55,659 nt of DNA from CAZJRQ01 sp964548535 (GCA_964548535.1 CAZJRQ010000015.1:1-55659), one strand, 5' to 3'; shown: positions 35,102-43,839, numbered from the stretch's first letter. Program-made: numbers and translations. The notes: generated by a model from the letters alone, not told the origin.

Positions 35102-35360
35102 CGAACCAACTTTCAAACAGCTCAACAATTTTAAAAGAAAATTGAGGTCTTTCTTCCTTTTGAGCAACTACAATTTTTGAATCTTCATCTGTATTCTCAC
35201 TGTCACGCTTTATGCTGCCTCCAAGTGTTATCTGTGGGAAAAATAATGACATATTCTTTGGTGTCAAATCTCCTGTCTGTGTAAAAGCTGAAAAAACTAT
35301 CACGCTGCATAGTCCTACGCAAACTGATTTTCTAATTCTTGATGTAAATTTTTCTGACAT
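35097..35360 (-). CDS. Small secreted or membrane-attached protein of unknown function
   Basis: An 87-residue protein with a basic N-terminus and a hydrophobic stretch VCVGLCSVIVFSAF that looks like a signal peptide, then a polar Glu/Asp/Ser-rich region and an aromatic C-terminus (FSFKIVELFESWFD). RBS GGGAGATG in good position. It follows metH by 81 nt and may be read through from it. No family recognised. Confidence 0.55.
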   Translation of the reverse strand: MSEKFTSRIRKSVCVGLCSVIVFSAFTQTGDLTPKNMSLFFPQITLGGSIKRDSENTDEDSKIVVAQKEERPQFSFKIVELFESWFD

Positions 35361-35441
35361 AAAAACATCTCCCTAAAATTAAGTGTCTAACCTAATTATG
35401 GGAGATATTTAAAATCTTATTCAATTTTCTATAAAAATATT

Positions 35442-37802
35442 TTATCCAAGAACTTTTTTAGCAATGTCGCAAGATTCCTTTGCGTCCTTAGCATAAAAAT
35501 CAGCACCAATTTTTTCGGCATAATCAGCAGTAAGAACTGCACCACCGACCATAATTCTGCAGTCAACATTGTTTTCACGTAGCAAGCGAATTGTTTCCTC
35601 CATGCTCACCAAAGTGGTAGTCATCAAAGCTGAGAGTCCAACAAGATGAACGTCGTTTTCAATAGCACAGTCAACAACTAGCTGACAATCAACGTCCTTG
35701 CCTAAATCAATCACATCATAACCGTAGTTTTCAAGCAGCACCTTAACAATATTCTTACCGATATCGTGAATGTCACCCTTGACAGTTGCAACAATTATCT
35801 TACCCTTAGATTCTGACTTCTCGCCAGTTTGAGCTAGAAAATTCTTAATTTCCTCAAAGCAAACCTGTGCAACTCCAGCCGACTGAATAAGCTGTGGAAG
35901 AAAAATCTTTCCGCTTTCAAATTCAGCGCCAGTCTTGTCTAGTGCAGGAATCAAAATGTTGTTTACAATATCCATAGCAGGAATAGTTTTCAAAAGCTCA
36001 GCAGTAATTTTAGCGCCCTCAGACTTCAAACCATTGTCAATAGCATATGGCAAATCAATTTTCACATCAGCCTTAGGAGTATTATCAGCAGTTTTTTCCG
36101 TACCATAATGCGCAATAAAATCAACCGAATTTTCGTCAATATTAGCAAGCAATTTATATGCCCTAACAGTCTGCATCATAGCCTCGATATTAGGATTTAT
36201 TATAGGCAAATCAAGACCCTTAGTAAGAGCCATCATTAAGAAATTATGATTAACAATCTCACGCGATGGCAATCCAAAACTTATATTTGAAACACCCAAA
36301 ACAGTTCTGCACCCAAGCTCATTTTTAACACGCTCAACCGCATTTAAGGTTTCCATAACCCCAGATTGTTCAGCTGATGCAGTCAATGTCAAGCAATCAA
36401 TGTAAACGTCCTCGCGACGAATTCCAATCTGCTCTGCTCTTTCTACAATTCGCTTAGCAATGTCAAATCGACCCTGTGCAGACTTCGGAATACCATCCTC
36501 ATCAAGACAAAGCCCAACCACCGATGCTCCATATTTCTTAACTAAAGGCAGAACGGATTGAAGTGATTTTTCTTCACCATTTACAGAATTAACAATAGCC
36601 TTACCGTTATAAATTCGAAGTCCGGCCTCCAAAACCTCTGGAATGGTAGAGTCAATTTGCAAAGGAACATCAACAACACCCTGCAAAGCCTTGACAGCTT
36701 TAACCATCATAGCCTTTTCGTCAATTCCAGGAAGTCCAACATTAACGTCCAAAATGTCAGCACCTGCATGAATCTGCTCAATTGCCTGGCCAAGAATATA
36801 GTCAATATTATCGGCTAAAAGAGCCTCTTTAAATCGCTTTTTACCAGTCGGATTAATTCTCTCACCAATGACTCTAGGCTGATTAATCACTACAGTATTA
36901 CTAGGATTACAGCAAGCCGCAGGAATACTAACCTCACGAGGAACAATTTTTTTGCCATCCAAAGCGTCAGCAAGAGCCTTGATATAAGCTGGATTTGTAC
37001 CGCAGCAGCCACCAAAAATCTTGACACCCAAATCTACAAACTGCAACATCAGCTGAGCAAACTCTTCTGGCTCAACATTATATTCATTGGTGACAGGATC
37101 AGGCAGACCAGCATTTGGCTTAATAATAACTGGCAAGCTTGTCCACTTGCAAAGTTCCTCTACAATTGTGTATAACTCTTTAGGTCCGAGCGAACAGTTA
37201 ATTCCAATAGCGTCTACACCCAATCCCTCAAGAGTAAGCGCCATTGAACTTATCGAACATCCTGTAAAAGTTCGCTGATTTTCCTCAAAAGTCATTGTAC
37301 ACATTACAGGCTTATTTGAATTTTCCTTAATAGCAAGTACAGCCGCTTTTATCTCATAAAGATCGGTCATAGTTTCACAAACAAACAAATCACAACCATC
37401 ACTAGCGAGCACAATTTCCTTATAAATATCATAAGCCTCTTCGAAAGTCAAAGTACCCGTCGGTTCTAAAAGTTGACCAACAGGTGACATATCAAGCGCC
37501 ACAAGAGTATCTGTCCCCTCACAAGCCTTTTTGGCATTTTTAATTCCTGCCGAAACAGCCTCCTGCACCGAATAACCGCATTCTTTAAGCTTATATCTAT
37601 TAGCTCCAAAAGTATTAGAATAAATAATATTAGACCCAGCATTAATATACTGCTTGTGAATATCAATCAGCCAATCAGGTTTTTCAATATTTAAAGCCTC
37701 AGGAGTTTCACCCATTTTCAACCCCTTAGCCTGTAACATTGTACCCATAGCACCATCAAGCAGAATAAATTCTTTACTATCTAAAAACTTCTTAAAATCC
37801 AC
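35442..37802 (-). CDS. metH: Cobalamin-dependent methionine synthase, without reactivation domain
   Basis: The 786-residue protein makes methionine from homocysteine and methyl-tetrahydrofolate. It has a homocysteine methyltransferase barrel (1-300; Zn ligands in INCSLGP near residue 202 and FGGCCGTNP near 264), a pterin-binding barrel (about 310-570; GERINPTGKKRFKEAL, DVNVGLPG), a B12 cap and the B12-binding domain with ATVKGDIHDIGKNIV near 674, whose His ligates cobalt. The C-terminal SAM-dependent reactivation domain of classical MetH (about 1200 residues) is missing; it is encoded by the gene directly upstream, with an 11-nt overlap. Confidence 0.95.
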   Translation of the reverse strand: MDFKKFLDSKEFILLDGAMGTMLQAKGLKMGETPEALNIEKPDWLIDIHKQYINAGSNIIYSNTFGANRYKLKECGYSVQEAVSAGIKNAKKACEGTDTLVALDMSPVGQLLEPTGTLTFEEAYDIYKEIVLASDGCDLFVCETMTDLYEIKAAVLAIKENSNKPVMCTMTFEENQRTFTGCSISSMALTLEGLGVDAIGINCSLGPKELYTIVEELCKWTSLPVIIKPNAGLPDPVTNEYNVEPEEFAQLMLQFVDLGVKIFGGCCGTNPAYIKALADALDGKKIVPREVSIPAACCNPSNTVVINQPRVIGERINPTGKKRFKEALLADNIDYILGQAIEQIHAGADILDVNVGLPGIDEKAMMVKAVKALQGVVDVPLQIDSTIPEVLEAGLRIYNGKAIVNSVNGEEKSLQSVLPLVKKYGASVVGLCLDEDGIPKSAQGRFDIAKRIVERAEQIGIRREDVYIDCLTLTASAEQSGVMETLNAVERVKNELGCRTVLGVSNISFGLPSREIVNHNFLMMALTKGLDLPIINPNIEAMMQTVRAYKLLANIDENSVDFIAHYGTEKTADNTPKADVKIDLPYAIDNGLKSEGAKITAELLKTIPAMDIVNNILIPALDKTGAEFESGKIFLPQLIQSAGVAQVCFEEIKNFLAQTGEKSESKGKIIVATVKGDIHDIGKNIVKVLLENYGYDVIDLGKDVDCQLVVDCAIENDVHLVGLSALMTTTLVSMEETIRLLRENNVDCRIMVGGAVLTADYAEKIGADFYAKDAKESCDIAKKVLG

Positions 37803-38463
37803 AATGATTACCTCTTTTCCTATATTCGCAAGTATCTTTCATTTTACAAGTTACACAGCCACGCCTACCTTTTGGAATCTCAGATTTAGAAATTCCCATA
37901 ATAGCCGTAACAGATTTTCTCGGTATCAAAATCATATTCTCGGTTGTGTTAAGTCCAATTCGCTTTTGTGCATTAAGTGCAGAAATAAAATCCCTCTGAA
38001 CCTCAATAGGCAAATCACCATACCCAGGAGAAAATCTCCATGTAAAGAAATAATCAGCGCATTCCGCCTTAATTTCTTCCTCCGCCAAATTGCAAACCTG
38101 TTCAATAGCCGAACTTGCAAGACAATCAGTCATCAAAGCCTTTGTCATATCAGTTGCCTCAAAAAGACGAATCAGCTTGTCAGCCCCCTGAGAAATTGTT
38201 GCGCACATCAAAACGCACTGCTCACAATCAGCAAGATGTTTCTTTATATCCTCACCCTTAAAAACAAGTGACGTTCCTTCAATAGCGATTCCGCCGTCAC
38301 TTCGGTCTATGTTAAAAACTTTATAAACGTATCTAGGCTGAATGACCTCAACAAGTTGTCTTTCGCAGTCATCCAAAATAGCCTGCATATTATCATCAGG
38401 CATGGCGTTTCCATAGCCCATATATCTTAAAGCCTCAGCTTGATTTAGCTTAGTTATAACCAT
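37792..38463 (-). CDS. Stand-alone methionine synthase activation protein
   Basis: The 223-residue protein resembles the SAM-binding activation domain of MetH used in reductive remethylation of cob(II)alamin: VLMCATISQGADKLIRLFEA, SSAIEQVCNLAEEEIK, and RFSPGYGDLPIEVQRDFISA with the RxSPGYG-type motif. A C-terminal extension has Cys residues (CVTCKMKDTCEYR, GNHC) that may bind metal or a cluster. Its stop overlaps the metH start by 11 nt, so the two are translationally coupled and should act together. Confidence 0.88.
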   Translation of the reverse strand: MVITKLNQAEALRYMGYGNAMPDDNMQAILDDCERQLVEVIQPRYVYKVFNIDRSDGGIAIEGTSLVFKGEDIKKHLADCEQCVLMCATISQGADKLIRLFEATDMTKALMTDCLASSAIEQVCNLAEEEIKAECADYFFTWRFSPGYGDLPIEVQRDFISALNAQKRIGLNTTENMILIPRKSVTAIMGISKSEIPKGRRGCVTCKMKDTCEYRKRGNHCGF

Positions 38464-38500
38464 TAAAACTAACCTTTCTGAAATAAATTAAATACAATAT

Positions 38501-38529
38501 AGTATAGCATATAATACATAAAATTGCAA
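38501..38529 (-). promoter_or_regulatory. metH operon promoter
   Basis: TTGCAA (38524-38529), 17-bp spacer, TATACT (38501-38506) on the minus strand; leader only about 35 nt, so no riboswitch fits downstream of it. Confidence 0.65.
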
Positions 38530-38621
38530 CCAGGGGCTTACCGATTGACTAGTCCGCGTGGCATCCTTGTGACTAGGGGAAGTTAAAGGGCTTATGACAA
38601 TCAAGCATATCTAAGTCAAAA

Positions 38622-38652
38622 GTGTGTGATAATCTAACAAATTATCACACAC
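38622..38652 (-). terminator. Strong hairpin after the tandem repeat
   Basis: Perfect 12-bp stem GTGTGTGATAAT / ATTATCACACAC with a 7-nt loop, followed on the minus strand by TTTTG. It looks like the terminator of a leftward transcript that would contain both repeat units. Confidence 0.55.
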
Positions 38653-38836
38653 TCCATCCCCGAGCAACACAACACCACAATCACCAACAAACTTCACGCG
38701 AGGGCTTTGCGCCGTCCGCGCTAGGACCCAGTGGCGTACAAAGTTGAAATTTCCCACAACTCCATCTCCGAGCAACACAACATCACAATCACCAGTAAAC
38801 TTTCTGCGAGGGCATTGCGCCGTCCGCGCTAGGACC
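38651..38836. repeat. GC-rich tandem repeat, two 78-bp units with 108-bp period
   Basis: Units at 38651-38728 and 38759-38836 differ at about 8 of 78 positions, with no gaps. They contain GC-rich, partly self-complementary blocks such as GCGCCGTCCGCGCTAGGACC, unlike the AT-rich surroundings. The 108-nt period keeps a leftward frame open with the repeated peptide VLARTAQ.PR.KF.GDC, but no RBS or known protein is apparent. The block lies between the flotillin terminator and the metH promoter. It could be a structured RNA, a small mobile repeat or a tiny repeat protein; I cannot decide. The 38530-38620 stretch next to it has a weaker related GTCCGCG block and no gene. Confidence 0.65.
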
Positions 38837-38872
38837 AAAAAAGCAACCCAAGTAATCGTCTTGAGTTGCTGT
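38836..38872 (-). terminator. Terminator of the flotillin operon
   Basis: Eleven-base-pair stem AGCAACCCAAG / CTTGAGTTGCT (one G-U pair), followed by six T residues on the minus strand, 18 nt after the floT stop. Confidence 0.8.
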
Positions 38873-38889
38873 TCTTCTATTTCTAATAA

Positions 38890-40380
38890 TTATTTATCTT
38901 TATTTTTATTGTCTACAACTTCAACATATCCGTTTGCGTCCTCGATATTATCTGATTCTTTTTGCTCCTGCACCGCCTGATTAATAGCCTCCATGCGAGA
39001 TTTTTCTAAAGCCTCGTCTATGTCCTTGCCTAAAAATTCTGGCAATTCCATTCCAGCTTGCTTGAATAGTTCACCAAGCGGAGGAACAGATTTCATAAGT
39101 CCGCTTAAAAAGTTAGCTGTAGAACCCTTGCCGTCAGTTCCGTTTGAACCGCTGTCCCAAACAGTAATCTTGTCAATTTTAATACTCTTTATAGCCTCAA
39201 CTTGAATTGCAATTAGCTGTTCAAGCTTGTCGGCAATAATTAACTTAACAGCCGCATCAGCGTCACCGCCAGCAGCATCGACAAGCTCTCTCATACCCTC
39301 TGCCTGCTTAACTAAAATTTCCTGAGCACCCTTAGCCTCGGCCTCCATTTTAGCAAATATAGCGTCCGCCTCACCACGAGCCTTGCGACGAATAACCTCA
39401 GCTTGAGCCTCAGCCTCAATTTCAGTCTGCTGTTTAGAAATTTGAGCCTTGATAATAATATCAGCCTCTTGAGTTGCTTTTTCAAGCTGAGCACGAGTAA
39501 GCTCTGCCTCTTGCTGTGCTATGTAAGCCTCCTGCTTAGCCTTTGCAGCCTGAACCTGCTCAGCAGCAGTAGCTTGACGAAGTGCCTCCGCCTCACGCTC
39601 ACGACGTCTAGCCTCAGACTGTGCAACCTCGATTTTAGCGGAGTTTTCACCGTCGATAGCCGTAGCGTTAGCAGCTGCAACATTAATTCTCTGATCCTTT
39701 TGAGCATTTGCCTGGCCAATTTCACCATCACGATGTTTTTCAGCAACCGAACGCTTAGCATCATTGATAGCCTTAGCAGCAGCCTCTTTACCAAGTGATT
39801 CAAGATATCCTGATTCATCAGTAATATCTGTAACATTTACGTTTATAAGTCTAAGACCAATTTTCTTAAGCTCAATCTCAACGTTGTTAGAAACTGCAAG
39901 AAGAAATTTATCTCTATCTGTGTTAATTTCTTCAATATCCATAGTAGCAATGATAAGACGTAGCTGACCGAAAATAATATCCTTAGCCAAATCTTGAATT
40001 TCAACAAGCTTAAGACCAAGAAGACGTTCAGCAGCATTCTGCATAACACCAGGTTCAGTCGATATCCCGACAGTAAATCTTGAAGGAACGTCAATACGAA
40101 TGTTCTGCTTTGAAAGAGCGTTCTTCAAATCAACATTGATAGAAATCGGTGTTAAATCCATATATTGGTATGATTGAATTACAGGCACAATAAAAGCCGC
40201 ACCACCGTGAATACATTTTGCACTCTTGTTTTGACCATTTTTATCAGTGCCTACCTTACCGTAAATAACCAAAACTTTGTCAGACGGACATTTTCTGTAA
40301 CGCGACAGAATACCTGCAATAGTAGCAAAAAGCACAACTGCTATTATGCAGACAACAACTATTAGTTCAACTCCATCCAT
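38890..40380 (-). CDS. floT: Flotillin
   Basis: The 496-residue protein has an N-terminal membrane hairpin (LIVVVCIIAVVLFATIAGIL), an SPFH/band 7 domain (about 30-200; VPVIQSYQYMDLTPISINVD, GLRLINVNVTDITD) and a long Ala/Glu/Lys/Gln-rich coiled coil (about 200-370) typical of flotillins. The C-terminal tail is polar. It oligomerises into functional membrane microdomains. RBS TAGGAGGAAAA. It is the last gene of an operon with an NfeD-like protein and a membrane-anchored coiled-coil protein, the arrangement seen as yuaFG(I) in Bacillus. Confidence 0.93.
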   Translation of the reverse strand: MDGVELIVVVCIIAVVLFATIAGILSRYRKCPSDKVLVIYGKVGTDKNGQNKSAKCIHGGAAFIVPVIQSYQYMDLTPISINVDLKNALSKQNIRIDVPSRFTVGISTEPGVMQNAAERLLGLKLVEIQDLAKDIIFGQLRLIIATMDIEEINTDRDKFLLAVSNNVEIELKKIGLRLINVNVTDITDESGYLESLGKEAAAKAINDAKRSVAEKHRDGEIGQANAQKDQRINVAAANATAIDGENSAKIEVAQSEARRREREAEALRQATAAEQVQAAKAKQEAYIAQQEAELTRAQLEKATQEADIIIKAQISKQQTEIEAEAQAEVIRRKARGEADAIFAKMEAEAKGAQEILVKQAEGMRELVDAAGGDADAAVKLIIADKLEQLIAIQVEAIKSIKIDKITVWDSGSNGTDGKGSTANFLSGLMKSVPPLGELFKQAGMELPEFLGKDIDEALEKSRMEAINQAVQEQKESDNIEDANGYVEVVDNKNKDK

Positions 40381-40552
40381 GAAATTTTCCTCCTAAAATT
40401 AAATATTTTTTTGCTCAGTCACATATTTTGACTGAATATATTTATAAACTTCACGAAAAATCGTAAAGAGTACAAACCGAAAATAAAACTCTATTTCTTT
40501 TAAAAACATACAATTTTTCACTTAACTAAATTAGTAAGCAAAAGTTATTTTT

Positions 40553-41134
40553 TTAATCCCCATTTTCAGCACTTTCTATATTACCAATTCTATCACTATA
40601 AGACTCAATCAAAGTGGAAATTTCATTAATTGTATTGGTTTCTTCACCAACTTCGTATACAGCCTTACGCTCCGAGAAAATTAAAGTTTTTAGATTAGTT
40701 AGGTTTTCTATAGCCTTGTTAAGTTCATCTTTATCATCAATTTTATCAACATCATTTAAAGTATTTTCGTCGATTATAATTTGATATTCATCGGTAAAAT
40801 ACTTTCTCATAGCTGCGATTTCCTTTGAATAATCTTCGTCAACCTCTTTATCAGTATTTTCGTCAAGTCCTTTTTCTGTCAAACTTTTATCAGCATATTC
40901 TGAATAATCAGAAATCATTTCCTTGAGTTTTTCCAATTTTACAGTTTCATCATCATTAGTATCAAAATCTTTGCGAACCTGTACTATATCAGATTTAAAA
41001 TTCTTCAAGTTTTGCTCTTTATCTTTATTTTTAGAACTTACCTTGACTGCAAAAAATACACCGACCGCCAGTAAAATTACGATTACTATTATAATAACTG
41101 CCTTCTTTTTGCCACTATTTTTGTTTTTTTCCAT
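40553..41134 (-). CDS. Membrane-anchored coiled-coil protein in the flotillin operon
   Basis: The 193-residue protein has a Lys-rich start, one membrane helix (AVIIIVIVILLAVGVFFAV) and a charged, mostly helical extracytoplasmic part rich in Lys, Asp and Glu. No catalytic motif is seen. It lies between the NfeD-like and flotillin genes on the same strand with a GGAGGAAAA ribosome site, and the gaps of 172 and 295 nt hold no obvious terminator, so a role in the same membrane domain is plausible but unproven. Confidence 0.6.
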   Translation of the reverse strand: MEKNKNSGKKKAVIIIVIVILLAVGVFFAVKVSSKNKDKEQNLKNFKSDIVQVRKDFDTNDDETVKLEKLKEMISDYSEYADKSLTEKGLDENTDKEVDEDYSKEIAAMRKYFTDEYQIIIDENTLNDVDKIDDKDELNKAIENLTNLKTLIFSERKAVYEVGEETNTINEISTLIESYSDRIGNIESAENGD

Positions 41135-41429
41135 GATTTTTCCTCCTGATTTGAAATCTTTCTAAACTATTATTGAATGTGTATTTATAAATCCGAGCAA
41201 AAAAGCTAAGTCTATAAATCTTGGTAAAATATAATTAAAGTAATTTTTTGTTTTTTTAGAACCCCAAATCAATTCTATTATTTTACACTATAATAGAGTA
41301 TATAACAAAAATAAAAACAAATCAACAAAAAAAGTTAGACAAATAAAACTTGCAGATTAAAATTCCGTAAACGTTTAAGATATCCGATAATCAATTACCC
41401 AAATGTTCCACTTTAAACATTAATTATGG

Positions 41430-42119
41430 CTATTTTTCTTTTTCTACAACAACTGTATCGCCACGAAGGTCTGTAATAATTACTGATGATCCAGTTTTCA
41501 GCATTTCTTTTTCTGAGCTCACTGCAGAAAATTCCATAAACCTTCCTTGAACTGTTATGGTGATTTTCCCCTCACCATCGCCCTTTGGTGGAACTGGAAC
41601 ATAAACTGTCGCCATTTCGCCAATACAATTATTCATGTTCAAAGTACCATTTTCTGATAATTTGCTCGAAAGTTGGATAATTTTCGCTACAATATACATA
41701 GTTAAAAAGCCAAGCGTAATACCAAGTAAAATCGCTAGCAACGGAGGCATTTCAGACTTTACTGCAACAATCGATGTCCAACTGAACACTGTTAAAAATG
41801 CAACTACCGTTTGTAATGTGAACATTCGCATTGATGCAAAATCAGCAGGATTTCCTCCGTCAACAATATCGCTATGATGAATATGACTAAAATCATGGTT
41901 GGCTACATCTATATTTCCACCAATATCAAGGTCGATATCTGTACCAAAGTTGGTATCAAAATCTATTCCTGAAGTATCTGTAAAATCCATACCCGTTCCA
42001 CTGTCATGAAACCCAAACAATGACATTATTGTTTGAATTAAAAGTATCAACGTTGACGGTGCAGCAATACAATACAACACCTTTAGCAAAGAGCTTAGCC
42101 CCTCCCACCATTCATTCAT
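41430..42119 (-). CDS. NfeD-like membrane protein (YuaF type)
   Basis: The 229-residue protein has an N-terminal membrane helix (VLYCIAAPSTLILLIQTIMS), an Asp-rich acidic loop (FTDTSGIDFDTNFGTDIDLD), two more helices (FTLQTVVAFLTVFSW and LLAILLGITLGFLTMYIVAK) and a C-terminal OB-fold (NNCIGEMATVYVPVPPKGDG... GSSVIITDLRGDTVVVE). This is the plan of YuaF/NfeD1b proteins that partner with flotillins. The ATG at 42119 follows AGGTGATT; an upstream GTG is not favoured. First gene of the flotillin operon. Confidence 0.82.
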   Translation of the reverse strand: MNEWWEGLSSLLKVLYCIAAPSTLILLIQTIMSLFGFHDSGTGMDFTDTSGIDFDTNFGTDIDLDIGGNIDVANHDFSHIHHSDIVDGGNPADFASMRMFTLQTVVAFLTVFSWTSIVAVKSEMPPLLAILLGITLGFLTMYIVAKIIQLSSKLSENGTLNMNNCIGEMATVYVPVPPKGDGEGKITITVQGRFMEFSAVSSEKEMLKTGSSVIITDLRGDTVVVEKEK

Positions 42120-42156
42120 AATAATCACCTAACCTTTCTTTTATTTACAAGCATAT

Positions 42157-42204
42157 GTAAATTTCATTTACTTAGATTATATATCATTTAATTTACTTTG
42201 TCAA
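42157..42204 (-). promoter_or_regulatory. Flotillin operon promoter with 15-bp dyad operator
   Basis: Consensus promoter: TTGACA (42199-42204), 17-bp spacer, TATAAT (42176-42181). Just downstream lies GTAAATTTCATTTAC (42157-42171), a perfect-armed dyad covering the start of transcription. The same 15 bp occur in the divergent regulator promoter. Confidence 0.75.
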
Positions 42205-42326
42205 TAGATTTTTGAAACAATTTATCTTTTTTTGCTGCTTGTCCTATAATAATGCAATATCCCAGTCAATTCATATACACAACAATGAGATTTTTTTAAA
42301 AAAATCTATAAAATATCAAAAAACAC

Positions 42327-42374
42327 TTGATTTTTGTTTGCATATCTGTTATTATATATGTAAATGAAATTTAC
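42327..42374 (+). promoter_or_regulatory. Promoter and operator of the XRE regulator gene
   Basis: TTGATT (42327-42332), 17-bp spacer, TATTAT (42350-42355), followed by GTAAATGAAATTTAC (42360-42374), the exact reverse complement of the dyad in the flotillin promoter and at the same place relative to the -10. Confidence 0.75.
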
Positions 42375-42399
42375 TTTTCGAAAGGCGGTGTGTTTTGTT

Positions 42400-42942
42400 A
42401 TGGATAACGGAGCTTTAGGTAAACTAATTAAAGATGCTAGGCTTGCTAAAAAAATGACTCAGGCTGAAGTTGTTGGAGATTTTATCACTAGAAATATGCT
42501 TAGTCAAATTGAGAGCGGAACGGCAACTCCTTCTGTTAAAACACTTGAATATTTATGTCGTGTGCTCGAAATTCCGATGACGGCCATTTTACCAACTGAC
42601 GATGTTGGTGATGTTTCAGAGGTTGGCAACAGTCTTCCACGCTTGAAGGATTTATATTTTTGTGAGAAATATGAGCAGGTAATTGAGTTTAAGTCAGAAC
42701 AATCTGCATTTAATGATGAAATTAATGCGATTAAGGCTAAAGCGAATTTGGCTTTGGCAATTAAACTTTCTGATGATGATTCGGCTGACGTTTTGCAAAA
42801 AGCTTTACAATATGCAAAGGCGGCATCAGAACTTTCACAGATTGGTATCTATTCTAACGATGCAGTTAAGGCTGAGGCTTTAATTGCTTTAAGTAACATT
42901 GCTCAAAAGCTAACGGAATATTACAAGGATTTTATCAATTAA
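42400..42942 (+). CDS. XRE-family regulator with C-terminal helical domain
   Basis: The 180-residue protein starts with a Cro/C1-type helix-turn-helix (GKLIKDARLAKKMTQAEVVG, then RNMLSQIESGTATPSVKTLE) and continues with a TPR-like helical region (residues about 80-180) that may sense a ligand. The ATG at 42400 follows AAAGGCGGTG; translation from 42364 would start inside the operator. It is divergent from the flotillin operon and shares an identical operator dyad with it, so it probably represses both. Confidence 0.8.
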   Translation: MDNGALGKLIKDARLAKKMTQAEVVGDFITRNMLSQIESGTATPSVKTLEYLCRVLEIPMTAILPTDDVGDVSEVGNSLPRLKDLYFCEKYEQVIEFKSEQSAFNDEINAIKAKANLALAIKLSDDDSADVLQKALQYAKAASELSQIGIYSNDAVKAEALIALSNIAQKLTEYYKDFIN

Positions 42943-43104
42943 GATATTGTAACGTGATTGCTGTCAGCAGATTGCTTTGCGACAAAAACTCGGCATCAAG
43001 CCATTCTATAAATTAATTGGAATCTCCAAACCTATTTTTTTAAAAAACTCGCCTACAATGTTCAATATAAAATTTAAACACCTAGATATTTTTCTAAAAT
43101 CTAT

Positions 43105-43134
43105 GGATGACAGTTACTGCTGTCCTCTTTTTTG
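43105..43134 (+). terminator. Probable terminator of the XRE gene
   Basis: Short stem GACAG / CTGTC (43109-43113 with 43120-43124) followed by a C/T stretch and TTTTTT. The rest of the 312-nt gap 42943-43254 contains no convincing gene. Confidence 0.45.
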
Positions 43135-43193
43135 TACACATATAATTAACTTTAGCCAACATCTTATTTACTGTGCAAAAAAATTTATACAAA

Positions 43194-43234
43194 CAAAAAA
43201 ATCCGCATGTCTATAAAAAGACGCGCGGATTTTG
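43194..43234 (-). terminator. Terminator of pduL
   Basis: Interrupted stem AAAATCCGC...GTCT / AGAC...GCGGATTTT, with a run of T residues on the minus strand, 22 nt after the pduL stop. Confidence 0.75.
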
Positions 43235-43254
43235 TTTTTATATTTTAAAATGCA

Positions 43255-43839
43255 TTAGCAATTGCAAATATTTACAATCTCGCCCAACTGCTCTCTGCCT
43301 GCACCTACTGCATTTGATTCATCTGTATCAATGTGCATTGCAAGTGCAAACTTTTCGCTTACACGTACTACTGTGTCACACAAAATTCCTGTTCTATTTG
43401 CTGACTCAACTTTAACGCAAACAATCTGCTTGTCCTTTACACCCAAAGCTTCTGCATCTGCTGGTGTCATATGGATATGTCTTTTTGCTACGATTACACC
43501 TTCTGCAATTTCAATCTCGCCTGCTGGTCCTACAATTTTACAAGCACCAGATTTCGCAGTATCTCCAGACTCTTTAATTGGAGCAGCAATTCCGATTGCA
43601 CGAGCGTCAGTTGCTGAAAGTTCAACCTGAGTAGCTGGTCTAACTGGTCCTAAAATTGACACATTTGCAAGCTCTTTTTTTGAACCTACTACTGTTACTT
43701 TTTCCTCACAAGCAAACTGCCCTGGCTGAGAAAGATCCTTTTTATGTGTAAGAGTTGCACCTTTACCAAACAAAATTTCAAGATCCTCTTGAGTTACATG
43801 AACATGACGTGCGGAAGTTTCTACGATAAACTTTGACAT
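43255..43839 (-). CDS. pduL: PduL-type phosphate acyltransferase
   Basis: The 194-residue protein is a PduL phosphotransacylase, which interconverts acyl-CoA and acyl-phosphate and is unrelated to Pta. The paired metal-binding motifs are SARHVHVTQEDLEILF near residue 9 and VAKRHIHMTPADAEALG near 120, with DLSQPGQFACEEKV and LGPVRPATQVELS between them. The ATG at 43839 follows AAAGGA; a longer start at 43857 overlaps that site. No encapsulation peptide extends the N-terminus and no microcompartment gene is near, so it is probably a cytosolic enzyme working with an acetate kinase elsewhere. Confidence 0.92.
   Translation of the reverse strand: MSKFIVETSARHVHVTQEDLEILFGKGATLTHKKDLSQPGQFACEEKVTVVGSKKELANVSILGPVRPATQVELSATDARAIGIAAPIKESGDTAKSGACKIVGPAGEIEIAEGVIVAKRHIHMTPADAEALGVKDKQIVCVKVESANRTGILCDTVVRVSEKFALAMHIDTDESNAVGAGREQLGEIVNICNC

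Noticed and set aside
38464..38620. Possible SAM or cobalamin riboswitch in front of the metH operon.
   Set aside because: The promoter at 38501-38529 leaves a leader of only about 35 nt, and none of the conserved riboswitch cores I know is visible.
38611..38838. Minus-strand frame of 75 codons spanning the tandem repeat.
   Set aside because: Not listed as a gene because the frame is open simply as a result of a repeat period divisible by three; no RBS is seen. Kept as a finding on the repeat.
39312..39967. Leu/Arg/Ser-rich frames on both strands over the flotillin coiled coil.
   Set aside because: Shadows of the repetitive Ala/Glu/Lys/Gln codons of floT.
42977..43216. Open frame of 79 codons after the XRE gene.
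   Set aside because: No RBS, crosses a probable terminator, and has a composition typical of AT-rich non-coding DNA.
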